DNA of 13,367 nt from CAYMUN01 sp964640775. Its GTDB lineage: Bacteria; Patescibacteriota; Saccharimonadia; Saccharimonadales; UBA4665. The translations under genes were made by a program, and so were the position numbers. Below the pieces are notes generated by a model that worked only from the letters and a program-made list of their open reading frames with translations, did not search any database and was not told the DNA's origin. The DNA is taken from contig CAZXIT010000023.1 in assembly GCA_964640775.1 (NCBI GenBank), forward strand, positions 1-13,367, in the 5' to 3' direction. This document shows positions 1 to 8,330 of this stretch, in pieces (within the stretch, counting starts at the first letter, position 1; each line of letters begins with the position of its first letter).

Positions 1-1
1 T

Positions 2-502
2 CCGATCTTGATAGGCGCAACTACAGTAAGCGGCATCGTGCTGGCTGTTTCATTATCAAGCCCGGCATCTGCTCAATACTCAAGCGGCCAGACTGCAATG
101 TCCGGCCAAACCACCAGTGCAAACAGCGTTTCGCACGATCAGGAAAACGAGTCCAAGAACAAAGAGTCTAAAGACAAGCAAAAGCACGAATCAGAAGACA
201 ACCACAAGGACAACGACGGCAAAGAAAAGCACGGAGACGATAAGGGCAATCATGATGAGCATGAAAATGAACACGAGGATTGCCATGGCAAAGATGACCA
301 TAGCAAATATGGTTCTAAAAAAACCAGCTGTAATAAAGCTGTCGCAGCCAAGACCGCGAATGTCGTTTCCAAAACCGGCCAGCCCCAACCAACCACTCTG
401 CCCAACGCTGGTCCCGGTGACATGATCCTGATCGGTTCTATCGTCGCCGCCGCCGGCTACGCCGCCAACATGCTGCGCTTCAAATTCCGCACCCAGCAGT
501 AA
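2..502 (+). CDS. Secreted His/Asp/Glu/Lys-rich protein with LPNAG sortase-type anchor (5' partial)
   Basis: The frame is open to the left edge, so the true start lies outside the window; a TTG at 8 is only the first possible in-frame start. The visible part opens with a hydrophobic signal-peptide core ending in SSPASA before QY, a good signal peptidase I site. The middle, about 75 residues, is low-complexity and highly charged, dominated by Lys, Asp, Glu, His and Asn, with two Cys about 18 residues apart. The end reads TTLPNAGPGD, then a hydrophobic segment of about 20 residues, then a short basic tail. That is the layout of a sortase cell-wall sorting signal, with Ala in place of the usual Thr. 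It is likely an exported, wall- or membrane-anchored protein; the His/acid-rich region could bind divalent metal or act as a charged spacer (inference). Its stop lies 1 nt from the stop of the convergent oxidoreductase. No specific family recognised. Confidence 0.75.
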   Translation, partial: PILIGATTVSGIVLAVSLSSPASAQYSSGQTAMSGQTTSANSVSHDQENESKNKESKDKQKHESEDNHKDNDGKEKHGDDKGNHDEHENEHEDCHGKDDHSKYGSKKTSCNKAVAAKTANVVSKTGQPQPTTLPNAGPGDMILIGSIVAAAGYAANMLRFKFRTQQ

Positions 503-503
503 G

Positions 504-1853
504 CTAGAACTGAACGTCCGACCAGATCCGTGCATATTTATTTGCTTCACGAGTGCTGTACTGCACAGAAGCACCCACTGTTTCCATATGCAGGCCGCTG
601 CTGACGAATAGAGTCCGATTTTTACCTTGAAAATTCATTTCAAAGTTATCGTACCAGCCAGATTGAATATCTTTGGGGCTGAGGTGGCCAAAATAGTCAG
701 GCCAATGGAAGACCTTTGCAGATTCTGGATGAGTCAGGCTTGCGCCGAGGTCTTCTTGCAAGCTTCTTGCGATTCTATTGATAATTGACTCATCATCATG
801 TTTCTGGCCCTTCTTGAGCAAGAGATAGGCGGTTATATAGTCTGAATCCGGGTATCTTTTGTAGCCGCACAGTACCTGGCCAACACGCGTTTTATCGTAG
901 CAAGCCTGATAATTAAAGGTGCTAATTGCGCTTAGTCCTGATGCGCGGCACAAAACAGAAACATAGTAGTTATGCTTCATCTTGCGCATGAATTTCTTCT
1001 CGGCGGTTTTTAGGTCAAGAAATTTCAACGCCGGCTTTAGGGGTGTTGCTACTACCAAGTAGTCATACGTTTCAGCACCTTCCGGAGTGGTAATTTCAAC
1101 GTCTAGGGGAGTACGCCGAACATCCAGCACTTGCTGGTTCAGCCTAACCATGCCGCGAGGGTAGCTAGCCGCAACTTGTGACCAGATACTTTGAGTACCA
1201 TTGTCGACTTTATAAATCGGATACTCGATTGCGCCAGGCTCTAGATACTGGTGGTAGTAGAGCAGGGCCGGTGTCAGATGCTTGTTTTCAAGGTCGGCAT
1301 AGCCAAAGCCCTGCATAATACCCGCTAGCCTGACATAGACATCACTCGTATACACATTGGCTAAACGTTTGCCTAGAGCTTTTGGCCGCCCCGTGTACCC
1401 AGCATGCAGGGAGCGGCTATACTTTAGGCAATCTAGGGCGTACTCGTCATAGCCCTTTACAGTTCGGAAAAATCTGTGAGGCCTATGCAGCAGAGCAGGC
1501 CAGCTCAAGCGCTTAACGGGAACTTGTTTTTGGTGTTTCAAGTAGCGTGATTTGCTGCGGGAGGCTTCAGGGAATACCGAAGTCTTAATGCCGTATCTTT
1601 CGATGATCTGCCAAAGGTCTTTATAGCTGGGAGTGTGCTTGGCAAGCAAGGTCGCACCCATTTCGTAGCCGTCTGGCTCGCCATTGGCTACAGTCCCATC
1701 TGCAAGTACAGTACAGCACTTGCCGCCGACGTAGCTGTTCCTCTCGTACATTGTTATATCAAATAGACTTTTATACTTTTCACTGCGGAAAACCTCCGCT
1801 GCTCCAAAACCAGAAGGTCCCGCTCCTATAATGGCGATTTTTATTTTTCTCAT
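504..1853 (-). CDS. FAD-dependent oxidoreductase, NAD(P)-binding/amine-oxidase-like
   Basis: 449 residues. The N-terminus carries a dinucleotide-binding Rossmann motif, IIGAGPSGFGAAEVF (residues 8-22, GxGxxG at 10-15), followed by the acidic ribose-binding Glu at about 37 and the GG pair of YERNSYVGGK (36-45). This is typical of flavin-containing amine oxidase/phytoene-desaturase-like enzymes. Near the C-terminus, LFVSSGLHMETVGASVQYS fits the second FAD contact of this fold. The substrate cannot be read from the sequence. The ATG at 1853 is chosen because the Rossmann strand begins directly after it. There is no Shine-Dalgarno; instead an extended -10 lies 8 nt upstream. The gene is AT-richer than the core genes further right, so it may be laterally acquired or simply accessory. 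It converges on the wall-protein gene with almost no gap. Confidence 0.8.
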   Translation of the reverse strand: MRKIKIAIIGAGPSGFGAAEVFRSEKYKSLFDITMYERNSYVGGKCCTVLADGTVANGEPDGYEMGATLLAKHTPSYKDLWQIIERYGIKTSVFPEASRSKSRYLKHQKQVPVKRLSWPALLHRPHRFFRTVKGYDEYALDCLKYSRSLHAGYTGRPKALGKRLANVYTSDVYVRLAGIMQGFGYADLENKHLTPALLYYHQYLEPGAIEYPIYKVDNGTQSIWSQVAASYPRGMVRLNQQVLDVRRTPLDVEITTPEGAETYDYLVVATPLKPALKFLDLKTAEKKFMRKMKHNYYVSVLCRASGLSAISTFNYQACYDKTRVGQVLCGYKRYPDSDYITAYLLLKKGQKHDDESIINRIARSLQEDLGASLTHPESAKVFHWPDYFGHLSPKDIQSGWYDNFEMNFQGKNRTLFVSSGLHMETVGASVQYSTREANKYARIWSDVQF

Positions 1854-1861
1854 TTACTCTA

Positions 1862-1870
1862 ATAGTAACA
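1862..1870 (-). promoter_or_regulatory. Extended -10 promoter of the FAD oxidoreductase gene
   Basis: Read on the minus strand this is TGT-TACTAT, an extended -10 (TGn plus a 5/6 match to TATAAT). The hexamer is 1862-1867 and ends 8 nt before the ATG at 1853, so transcription should start at or within a few bases of the start codon. No -35 match is visible at 17 bp, which is acceptable for an extended -10. It abuts the T-tract of the terminator at 1870-1894. Confidence 0.55.
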
Positions 1871-1894
1871 AAACTCCTTGTGAAAAGGAGTTTT
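1870..1894 (-). terminator. Rho-independent terminator-like hairpin
   Basis: Perfect 10-bp stem (AAAACTCCTT / AAGGAGTTTT) around a 5-nt loop. On the minus strand the stem ends in TTTT followed by GTTACT. It overlaps the TAA of the coding remnant at 1893 and lies downstream of the pilin-like gene, so it most likely ends that transcript before the oxidoreductase promoter. Confidence 0.65.
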
Positions 1895-2000
1895 AAGCAT
1901 AAGTGAAATAGTAGGCGTGGCGGGAACGAACTGGAACCAAATCAAACTTGAACTGATAACCATCTACCAAATAGTTAAAGCGGTCAGGGAAGAGGGTCGA
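1893..2000 (-). pseudogene. 35-codon coding remnant, possibly a degraded pilin-like paralog
   Basis: This minus-strand frame is open for 35 codons from a TGA at 2001-2003 to a TAA at 1893-1895, with no ATG, GTG or good TTG start. The translation looks protein-like and contains FKFDLVPVRS, which resembles WEFDLVPLDK (residues 135-144) of the pilin-like protein just upstream. The stop falls directly on the terminator hairpin, as at a normal gene end. In the other frame, the codons after the pilin stop continue into this frame if one base is skipped at CCC-TGA-C. It could be the tail of a decayed tandem paralog or a chance open frame. Confidence 0.35.
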
Positions 2001-2019
2001 TCACAACTAACACTCTCCG

Positions 2020-2568
2020 TTAAAAGAGAGGTTTTACTACGCAAGTATCAATGATGAAAGGGGCAGTGTTAAGAGACTGACCCTTAATTTCATACGTGAT
2101 TGTTGCTTTTGTTTTCGTTAAGGCTAGGGCAGTATCTTTATCGAGTGGGACTAGATCAAATTCCCAAAAAATCCCATGGTTAATAACCAATGATTTTGCC
2201 GTGTCGATGACAAGCGGATAATCTCCTTTCGCTGTTTTCATAACGACACTAGTCGGCTTATTGTCGCTAGCCAGTTTGTCACCTTGTGCCACAGTGTACT
2301 TACCCGTAGTAAAAGGGAAGGACAATTCTGGCGTTAATCCTGCTGCTGGCACATCTTCACAGGTGGTTTGACCGGCGTAAGCAATGGCAAGACCCCTGTA
2401 TACGACCTTTTCATCGCTGGGGCTTACTGTGCCTGGTTTGTAGTCGACGGAGTGAGAAAGGTTGTGTTTTGCCCTTGTTACTAAGAAAAACCCACCAACG
2501 ATTAGCCCTAACAGAACAAGTACGAGCAGAATCTCAACAACACTGAAGCCTTTTTGGTTTTTATGCAT
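2020..2568 (-). CDS. Type IV pilin-like (pseudopilin) protein
   Basis: 182 residues. The N-terminus MHKNQKGFSVVEILLVLVLL has a short basic leader, a prepilin peptidase site between Gly7 and Phe8, and Glu at position +5 of the mature chain. A hydrophobic helix continues to about residue 30. This is the N-methylated helix signature of type IV pilins and type II secretion pseudopilins. The rest is a soluble globular domain with two Cys (70 and 176) that could form the C-terminal disulfide of a minor pilin. It would be inserted in the membrane, processed by PilD-like peptidase and built into a pilus. No pilus assembly genes are in the window. The start is fixed by the leader. There is no clear Shine-Dalgarno, and a terminator stem ends only about 20 nt upstream, so its promoter is unclear. 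AT-rich compared with the core genes. Confidence 0.8.
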   Translation of the reverse strand: MHKNQKGFSVVEILLVLVLLGLIVGGFFLVTRAKHNLSHSVDYKPGTVSPSDEKVVYRGLAIAYAGQTTCEDVPAAGLTPELSFPFTTGKYTVAQGDKLASDNKPTSVVMKTAKGDYPLVIDTAKSLVINHGIFWEFDLVPLDKDTALALTKTKATITYEIKGQSLNTAPFIIDTCVVKPLF

Positions 2569-2583
2569 GTTTTTAGCCTACAT

Positions 2584-2613
2584 AAAAAATAAGCACCAGT
2601 CTATAGTGCTTAT
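2584..2613 (-). terminator. Rho-independent terminator after the CAU tRNA
   Basis: On the minus strand the stem ATAAGCAC / GTGCTTAT (8 bp, perfect) encloses a 9-nt loop and is followed by a run of T. It starts 3 nt after the encoded CCA of the tRNA, so it should define the tRNA 3' end before processing. Confidence 0.8.
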
Positions 2614-2616
2614 GCT

Positions 2617-2693
2617 TGGTAGCGGCGAGTGGATTTGAACCACTGACCTCAGGCTTATGAGTCCTGCGCTCTAACCAACTGAGCTACGCCGCC
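2617..2693 (-). tRNA. tRNA-Met (CAU), probably elongator
   Basis: 77 nt including an encoded CCA (2617-2619). On the minus strand the acceptor stem is GGCGGCG / CGCCGCT with a G1-U72 wobble, the D arm is GTAGCTCAGTTGGTTAGAGC, the anticodon loop is CTCATAA with CAT at 2657-2659, the T arm is AGTGG-TTCAAAT-CCACT, and the discriminator is A73. The innermost anticodon-stem pair is A-G, a mismatch. A CAU anticodon can belong to initiator Met, elongator Met or lysidine-modified Ile2. The G1-U72 pair resembles Gram-positive elongator tRNA-Met as I recall it. It lacks the three G-C anticodon-stem pairs of an initiator. Ile2 cannot be excluded. Confidence 0.9.
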
Positions 2694-2703
2694 ACGAGTG
2701 GGT

Positions 2704-2732
2704 AATATAGCACGATTTCTCCCTGTTGGCCA
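2704..2732 (-). promoter_or_regulatory. Promoter of the CAU tRNA
   Basis: Minus-strand -10 TATATT (2704-2709, 5/6) and -35 TGGCCA (2727-2732, 4/6) with a 17-bp spacer. The -10 ends 10 nt before the mature tRNA 5' end, so transcription would start within a few bases of it. Confidence 0.55.
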
Positions 2733-2735
2733 GTT

Positions 2736-3497
2736 CTAATAGGTGCGGAAGCCGAGGTAGGTGGCGGTCACCAGGCCGATCAAGATAACGGTGACCCGGA
2801 TGGTATGGGTGGAAACTTTTTGGGTCAGTACTGCGCCGTAGTAGCCGCCGACCAGACCGCCGGCCGCCATGGTCAGCCCAATGTGCCAGTCTATGAGGTG
2901 GGTGCTGTAGAGGCAGATGACCGACATGAGTGAGATGCTGGCTCCGCCGAGGTTTTTGAGGGACTGCATCTGGTGGATTTCATGCAGTTTGGTGAAGCCT
3001 AAAAAGGCCAGCATAATAAATCCAAAGCCGGCGCCAAAGTAACCGCCGTAGATGGCGACTGGCAGCAGAGCGATGGCGATAATAACCAGCGGGCGGATGG
3101 CTTTGCGTTTGCCCTTGATGTGGCGGTGCAGGTGGAAGTGCAAAAACGGCTGGGCGGCAAACAGCACCACGGCAAACAGCACCAGCCCCGGTACCAGGCG
3201 TTGAAAATCAGTCCCGGTGGTGTTGCGCAGAATAAGCGCGCCTATGGTAGCGCCGACCAGGCAGGGAATCATGAGCAGGAGGTAGCGCGGATGGACTTTG
3301 CGCAGGTATTTGCGATAGCCGTAAGCTGAACTTAAGCTGCCGGGCAGTACGACGATGTTGCTGGTGATATTGGCCACAAATGGCGGCAAGCCGGCCGCCA
3401 GCAGGATGGGGAAGCCAATCAGCATGCCGCCGCCGGCGATGGCGTTCATGGCACCGACTAGGATACCAGCAAAGAATAGGAGGATTTCTTGGAGCAT
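2736..3497 (-). CDS. TauE/SafE (TSUP) family membrane permease
   Basis: 253 residues, almost entirely hydrophobic helices. The two-repeat TSUP layout is visible. The first repeat starts with AGILVGAMNAIAGGGMLIGF (residues 10-29), followed by LPPFVANITSN with a conserved Asn-Thr pair. The second repeat has IYGGYFGAGFGFIML, the typical YGGYFGAGxG motif. A charged His/Lys/Arg-rich loop separates the halves. The family moves sulfite, sulfoacetate, taurine-related anions or other organic anions across the inner membrane; the substrate cannot be told here. Length is normal for the family (about 250-270). No convincing Shine-Dalgarno or -10 is seen close to the ATG, unlike most genes here. The tRNA promoter lies directly after its stop. 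Confidence 0.85.
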   Translation of the reverse strand: MLQEILLFFAGILVGAMNAIAGGGMLIGFPILLAAGLPPFVANITSNIVVLPGSLSSAYGYRKYLRKVHPRYLLLMIPCLVGATIGALILRNTTGTDFQRLVPGLVLFAVVLFAAQPFLHFHLHRHIKGKRKAIRPLVIIAIALLPVAIYGGYFGAGFGFIMLAFLGFTKLHEIHQMQSLKNLGGASISLMSVICLYSTHLIDWHIGLTMAAGGLVGGYYGAVLTQKVSTHTIRVTVILIGLVTATYLGFRTY

Positions 3498-3549
3498 ATT
3501 TGTTTTAGGGACTAACTAGCTCTAGGTTAGCACGTTTTTAATCTGTTAG

Positions 3550-3825
3550 CTACCGTTTGTGCAGTTGGTGTATAAAGCGCTGTTTAAGGCGCGAAATAGT
3601 CAGGGTTGAGACCGTATAGCCAATGACCGGTACCAGGGCATTGATCCATGGGTTGATATGGATGACAAAGTGCAGATAAAACACCACCGTCATGTAGGTC
3701 AGAATCATGATGGACAAGCGGCGCAGCCAGCTAGTCTCCCAGGCTTTGTTGTCTTCAACTCGGCGGTTGCGGGCTTCCAGCTTGGCGATGCGCTCTTCTA
3801 AACTCGATTCAGTTTGATTGGTCAT
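3550..3825 (-). CDS. Small coiled-coil, two-transmembrane-segment protein
   Basis: 91 residues from the chosen ATG at 3825. Residues 5-27 form a charged coiled-coil-like segment (LEERIAKLEARNRRVEDNKA). The motif AWETSWLRRLSI leads into two membrane spans, about 36-55 and 60-77, with NPWINALVPVIGY in the turn and second span, and a basic C-terminal tail. I recall similar short proteins in many CPR genomes, without a known function. A start 12 codons earlier (3861) is possible but would run into tilS. The ATG at 3825 is preferred because a promoter with a 5/6 -35 and 5/6 -10 ends 7 nt before it. Function unknown; probably a cytoplasmic coiled coil tethered to the membrane. Confidence 0.75.
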   Translation of the reverse strand: MTNQTESSLEERIAKLEARNRRVEDNKAWETSWLRRLSIMILTYMTVVFYLHFVIHINPWINALVPVIGYTVSTLTISRLKQRFIHQLHKR

Positions 3826-3834
3826 TGTTACAAT
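3826..3834 (+). promoter_or_regulatory. Extended -10 promoter of tilS
   Basis: TGT-TACAAT: an extended -10 (TGn) with a 5/6 hexamer at 3829-3834. It ends 8 nt before the tilS ATG at 3843, predicting a leaderless transcript. No -35 is seen at 17 bp. The hexamer shares 2 bp with the -10 of the divergent gene. Confidence 0.6.
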
Positions 3835-3861
3835 AGTAGGATATGGACGTCGTATTGCCAA
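3833..3861 (-). promoter_or_regulatory. Promoter of the small two-span membrane protein gene
   Basis: Minus-strand -35 TTGGCA (3856-3861, 5/6) and -10 TACTAT (3833-3838, 5/6) with an ideal 17-bp spacer. The -35 lies inside the first codons of tilS. The -10 ends 7 nt before the ATG at 3825, so the mRNA should be leaderless. Confidence 0.65.
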
Positions 3862-4733
3862 CTCCGGGGAAGTACGTGCTCGCCGTCAGTGGCGGGGTTG
3901 ATTCCATGGTGCTGTTGGATATGCTGCGGCACCAGCCGGGACTGATACTCACTGTGGCGCATCTGGATCACGGTATTCGTGGGGACTCAGCAGAGGATCG
4001 CCAGCTGGTACAGCAGGCGGCTCGGCGTCATGGGCTGCCATTTGTCTATCATGAGGAGAAATTGGGGGCAGGTGCCAGTGAAGCGGCGGCCCGGACGGCG
4101 CGCTATGCTTTCCTGCGGCGGGTCCAGCGGGCCAGCGGGGCGCGGGCGATTATCACTGCCCACCACCAGGATGATGTCCTGGAAACAGCCATCTTAAATC
4201 TTATGCGGGGGAGCGGCCGCAAGGGACTGACCTCGCTGGGCAGCCGGCACGACATCGAGCGGCCGCTGCTGCATATACCCAAAAAAGATTTGATTGCCTA
4301 CGCCCGCGACCAGGGCTTGGTCTGGCGCGAAGACAGCACCAATCACAACCTCGAATACCAGCGCAATTATGTCCGGCAGCGGCTGCTGCCTCGCTTTGAC
4401 GAAGCAGCTCGAACTCAACTGCTCGAACTCATCAGCGATTTGCGGACGATCAATTATGAGCTTGACGCTTTGCTGGCCACTCAGCTGCATCTGCAAACCA
4501 TCGGCGGGACTTTAGACCGCCAATGGTTCAACCAGCTGCCGCATGGCGTGGCCCGTGAAACGATGGCTGCTTGGCTGCGGGCACACGCTGCAGGGGGCTT
4601 TGACAGCCGTCTGCTGGAGCGACTGGTAGTGGCTGCCAAGGTGGCTGCTCCGGGCAAGGTCTTTGACGTCTTTCAAGGTGTTAAACTGCACATCGAAAGC
4701 CAGTATTTGGCACTCCAGGTACCGGAGCGCTAG
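3843..4733 (+). CDS. tilS: tRNA(Ile)-lysidine synthase TilS, short form
   Basis: 296 residues. The enzyme uses ATP and lysine to convert C34 of the CAU-anticodon tRNA-Ile2 to lysidine, so that it reads AUA. The N-terminal PP-loop ATP-pyrophosphatase motif is SGGVDS (16-21), preceded by YVLAV. Other family motifs are VAHLDHGIRGDS (38-49), TAHHQDDVLETAILNLMRG (105-123) and the later SRHDIERPLL. E. coli TilS is longer (about 430); this protein has the catalytic domain and a helical linker but little or none of the C-terminal tRNA-binding domains, as in short forms such as that of Aquifex. The start is supported by the -10 just upstream. ftsH follows 35 nt downstream; in Firmicutes tilS and ftsH are also neighbours, usually with hprT between them. 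Confidence 0.93.
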   Translation: MDVVLPTPGKYVLAVSGGVDSMVLLDMLRHQPGLILTVAHLDHGIRGDSAEDRQLVQQAARRHGLPFVYHEEKLGAGASEAAARTARYAFLRRVQRASGARAIITAHHQDDVLETAILNLMRGSGRKGLTSLGSRHDIERPLLHIPKKDLIAYARDQGLVWREDSTNHNLEYQRNYVRQRLLPRFDEAARTQLLELISDLRTINYELDALLATQLHLQTIGGTLDRQWFNQLPHGVARETMAAWLRAHAAGGFDSRLLERLVVAAKVAAPGKVFDVFQGVKLHIESQYLALQVPER

Positions 4734-4753
4734 CAAAAAAATAATAGCAAGGG

Positions 4754-4759
4754 TATAAT
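4754..4759 (+). promoter_or_regulatory. -10 box of ftsH
   Basis: Consensus TATAAT ending 9 nt before the ftsH ATG at 4769. The 17-bp -35 position reads TAGCAA, a weak match. Predicted start is at or next to the ATG; no Shine-Dalgarno sits in the 9-nt gap. Confidence 0.6.
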
Positions 4760-4768
4760 AGTAAACCT

Positions 4769-6637
<1,869 letters not shown>

Positions 6638-6682
6638 AGACCCGAGACTGTTTTACGGGTGTTATCGAGACCGTGCCTGCTT

Positions 6683-6688
6683 TATACT
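6683..6688 (+). promoter_or_regulatory. -10 box of murJ
   Basis: TATACT (5/6) ending 9 nt before the murJ ATG at 6698. No good -35 at 16-18 bp and no TGn. The short gap again predicts a leaderless mRNA. Confidence 0.5.
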
Positions 6689-6697
6689 TAGTAGCGC

Positions 6698-8326
6698 ATG
6701 AATCTTCCCCAGTCCGCTAAGAAAAAAGGCCGCCTGAGCATTGGCAATACGGCGGCTTTGCTGATCGCCACGGCTTTTGCCGGCCAGCTGCTGGGGTTTT
6801 TGCGCACCAAGCTGGTCAACGGCAACTTTCCTTTGCATGGTCCGCAGAGCACTGACGCCTACTTTGCGGCCTTTGCTATTCCCGATTTCTTTTTTTTCAC
6901 CCTGGCAGCCGGCGCCCTAGGTGTGGCTTTTATGCCGGTGCTGTCAGATCATCTGCACAAAGGCGACCGCAAGGGTGTGTGGGAGCTGTCGAATTCATTA
7001 ATGAATCTGCTGGCTATCCTCATGGCGGTAGTCGGCGTCATTATGCTAGTCTTCGCTAAGCCGCTCATTCACTACATCGTGGCTCCCGGTGACGGCCTGA
7101 GCCCAGAAAATCTCGATGCCGCGGCCAACATCATGCGCTTGCTGGCACTCAACCCGCTGCTGTTTACTCTGTCTGGTGTGCTGACCAGCGTGCAGCAGAC
7201 TATGGGTCGATTCTTTTTCTTTGCCGCGGCGCCGCTGTTTTACAACCTTAGTATTATTGTCAGTGCGGTTGTGTTTAGTGCGACCCCTCCGCATACCAGC
7301 GGCCCCTGGCATTTGGGGTTAACCGGCTTGGGGCTGGGAGCACTCGTCGGTGCTATTCTGCAATTGCTGGTAGTAATCTGCGGGCTATGGAAGCTTGGTT
7401 TTCACTGGCGGCCGCGCATCAATTGGCAGAGTGCCGATTTCCGAACCATCCTGCGCAACTTGCCGCCACGCTCTCTCGACCAGGGTATGGACCAGATCGG
7501 CAACATCGTTGAAACCCGCATTGCCAGCAATCTCCATAGCGGCAGTATCAGCAACTGGAACAATGCTTTCGTGCTGAGCACGGCACCAATTCTGCTGATT
7601 GGTACGGCCATATCGACGGCTGCCTTTCCGCGGCTCAACATGCGTCTCAGCCAGGGACGTCCCGACTTGTTTCGCAAAGATTTCCTAATGGTACTCAGAG
7701 CGATGATCTGGATATCCGCGCCGGTAGTAGTGATTTGCTTTTTCGGCCGGGGGTATCTGGCGCGCCTGATCTACACCCAAGGCAACCTGCAGATTGCCAA
7801 TATTTTTGGCTTTTTGGCGCTGGCGATCTTTTTTCGTATCCAGTACGCCATCATCTCACGCTGGTTTTACGCTCAAAAGGATACCAAGACACCGCTGTTC
7901 GTGTCGCTGTTTACCATCGGCCTGAATATTTTCCTGGCAGTCACCCTGGCTCGGCCGAGCGCCTATGGTATCGAGGGCTTGGCCCTGGCCCAATCTATCG
8001 TCGCCGCGGTCGAAGTCTTTATTCTTGCCTGCATCATGCTGCTGCGCGACCACCAGCTGTTTGATGCCGTCTTTTGGAGCGGTGTGTGGCGGATTGTATC
8101 AGTCACCGGCTTTACCGTGGTCGCCAGCTTTATCATGATCTCGCTCTACCCGCTTGGTCTCAATGACCGCGGCTTCTTCACGCTCGGCAGCAAGCTGCTG
8201 TTCATCGCCGCAGTCACTTTCAGCGTCCATGTAGCCGTGTCGGCTTTGTTTGGCTTAGAGGAGGTAAGGCCTTTCTTTAATCGTGTGCGCAAGATCGTTC
8301 TCAAACCTATCAAGACCGACTTTTAG
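6698..8326 (+). CDS. murJ: Lipid II flippase MurJ (MviN family)
   Basis: 542 residues, a polytopic membrane protein of the MOP superfamily; the family has 14 spans. MurJ moves the undecaprenyl-linked peptidoglycan precursor lipid II from the cytoplasmic to the outer face of the membrane. Family features include the N-terminal FLRTKLV with Arg36, STDAYFAAFAIP (51-62), AGALGVAFMPVLSDH (71-85), and NLPPRSLDQGMDQIGNIVET (254-273), leading to the conserved PILLIGTAISTAAFPRL (297-313). The charged pair that follows IPN in E. coli MurJ is replaced here by a run of Phe (IPDFFFF). Length is close to E. coli MurJ (about 511). It fits a walled cell with sortase-type proteins. Confidence 0.93.
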   Translation: MNLPQSAKKKGRLSIGNTAALLIATAFAGQLLGFLRTKLVNGNFPLHGPQSTDAYFAAFAIPDFFFFTLAAGALGVAFMPVLSDHLHKGDRKGVWELSNSLMNLLAILMAVVGVIMLVFAKPLIHYIVAPGDGLSPENLDAAANIMRLLALNPLLFTLSGVLTSVQQTMGRFFFFAAAPLFYNLSIIVSAVVFSATPPHTSGPWHLGLTGLGLGALVGAILQLLVVICGLWKLGFHWRPRINWQSADFRTILRNLPPRSLDQGMDQIGNIVETRIASNLHSGSISNWNNAFVLSTAPILLIGTAISTAAFPRLNMRLSQGRPDLFRKDFLMVLRAMIWISAPVVVICFFGRGYLARLIYTQGNLQIANIFGFLALAIFFRIQYAIISRWFYAQKDTKTPLFVSLFTIGLNIFLAVTLARPSAYGIEGLALAQSIVAAVEVFILACIMLLRDHQLFDAVFWSGVWRIVSVTGFTVVASFIMISLYPLGLNDRGFFTLGSKLLFIAAVTFSVHVAVSALFGLEEVRPFFNRVRKIVLKPIKTDF

Positions 8327-8330
8327 GTCA

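Noticed and set aside
191..574. Minus-strand open frame of 127 codons across the wall-protein gene
   Set aside because: It is the antisense of a low-complexity charged stretch, giving a meaningless Val/Phe/Ile-rich chain, and it overlaps two better genes.
3826..3861. Earlier start (3861) for the two-span membrane protein
   Set aside because: It would overlap tilS and its -10; the ATG at 3825 lies properly behind a promoter and begins the recognisable coiled coil.
6640..6660. ACCCG/CGGGT hairpin after ftsH as a terminator
   Set aside because: Only 5 bp with an 11-nt loop and no T-run after the stem.
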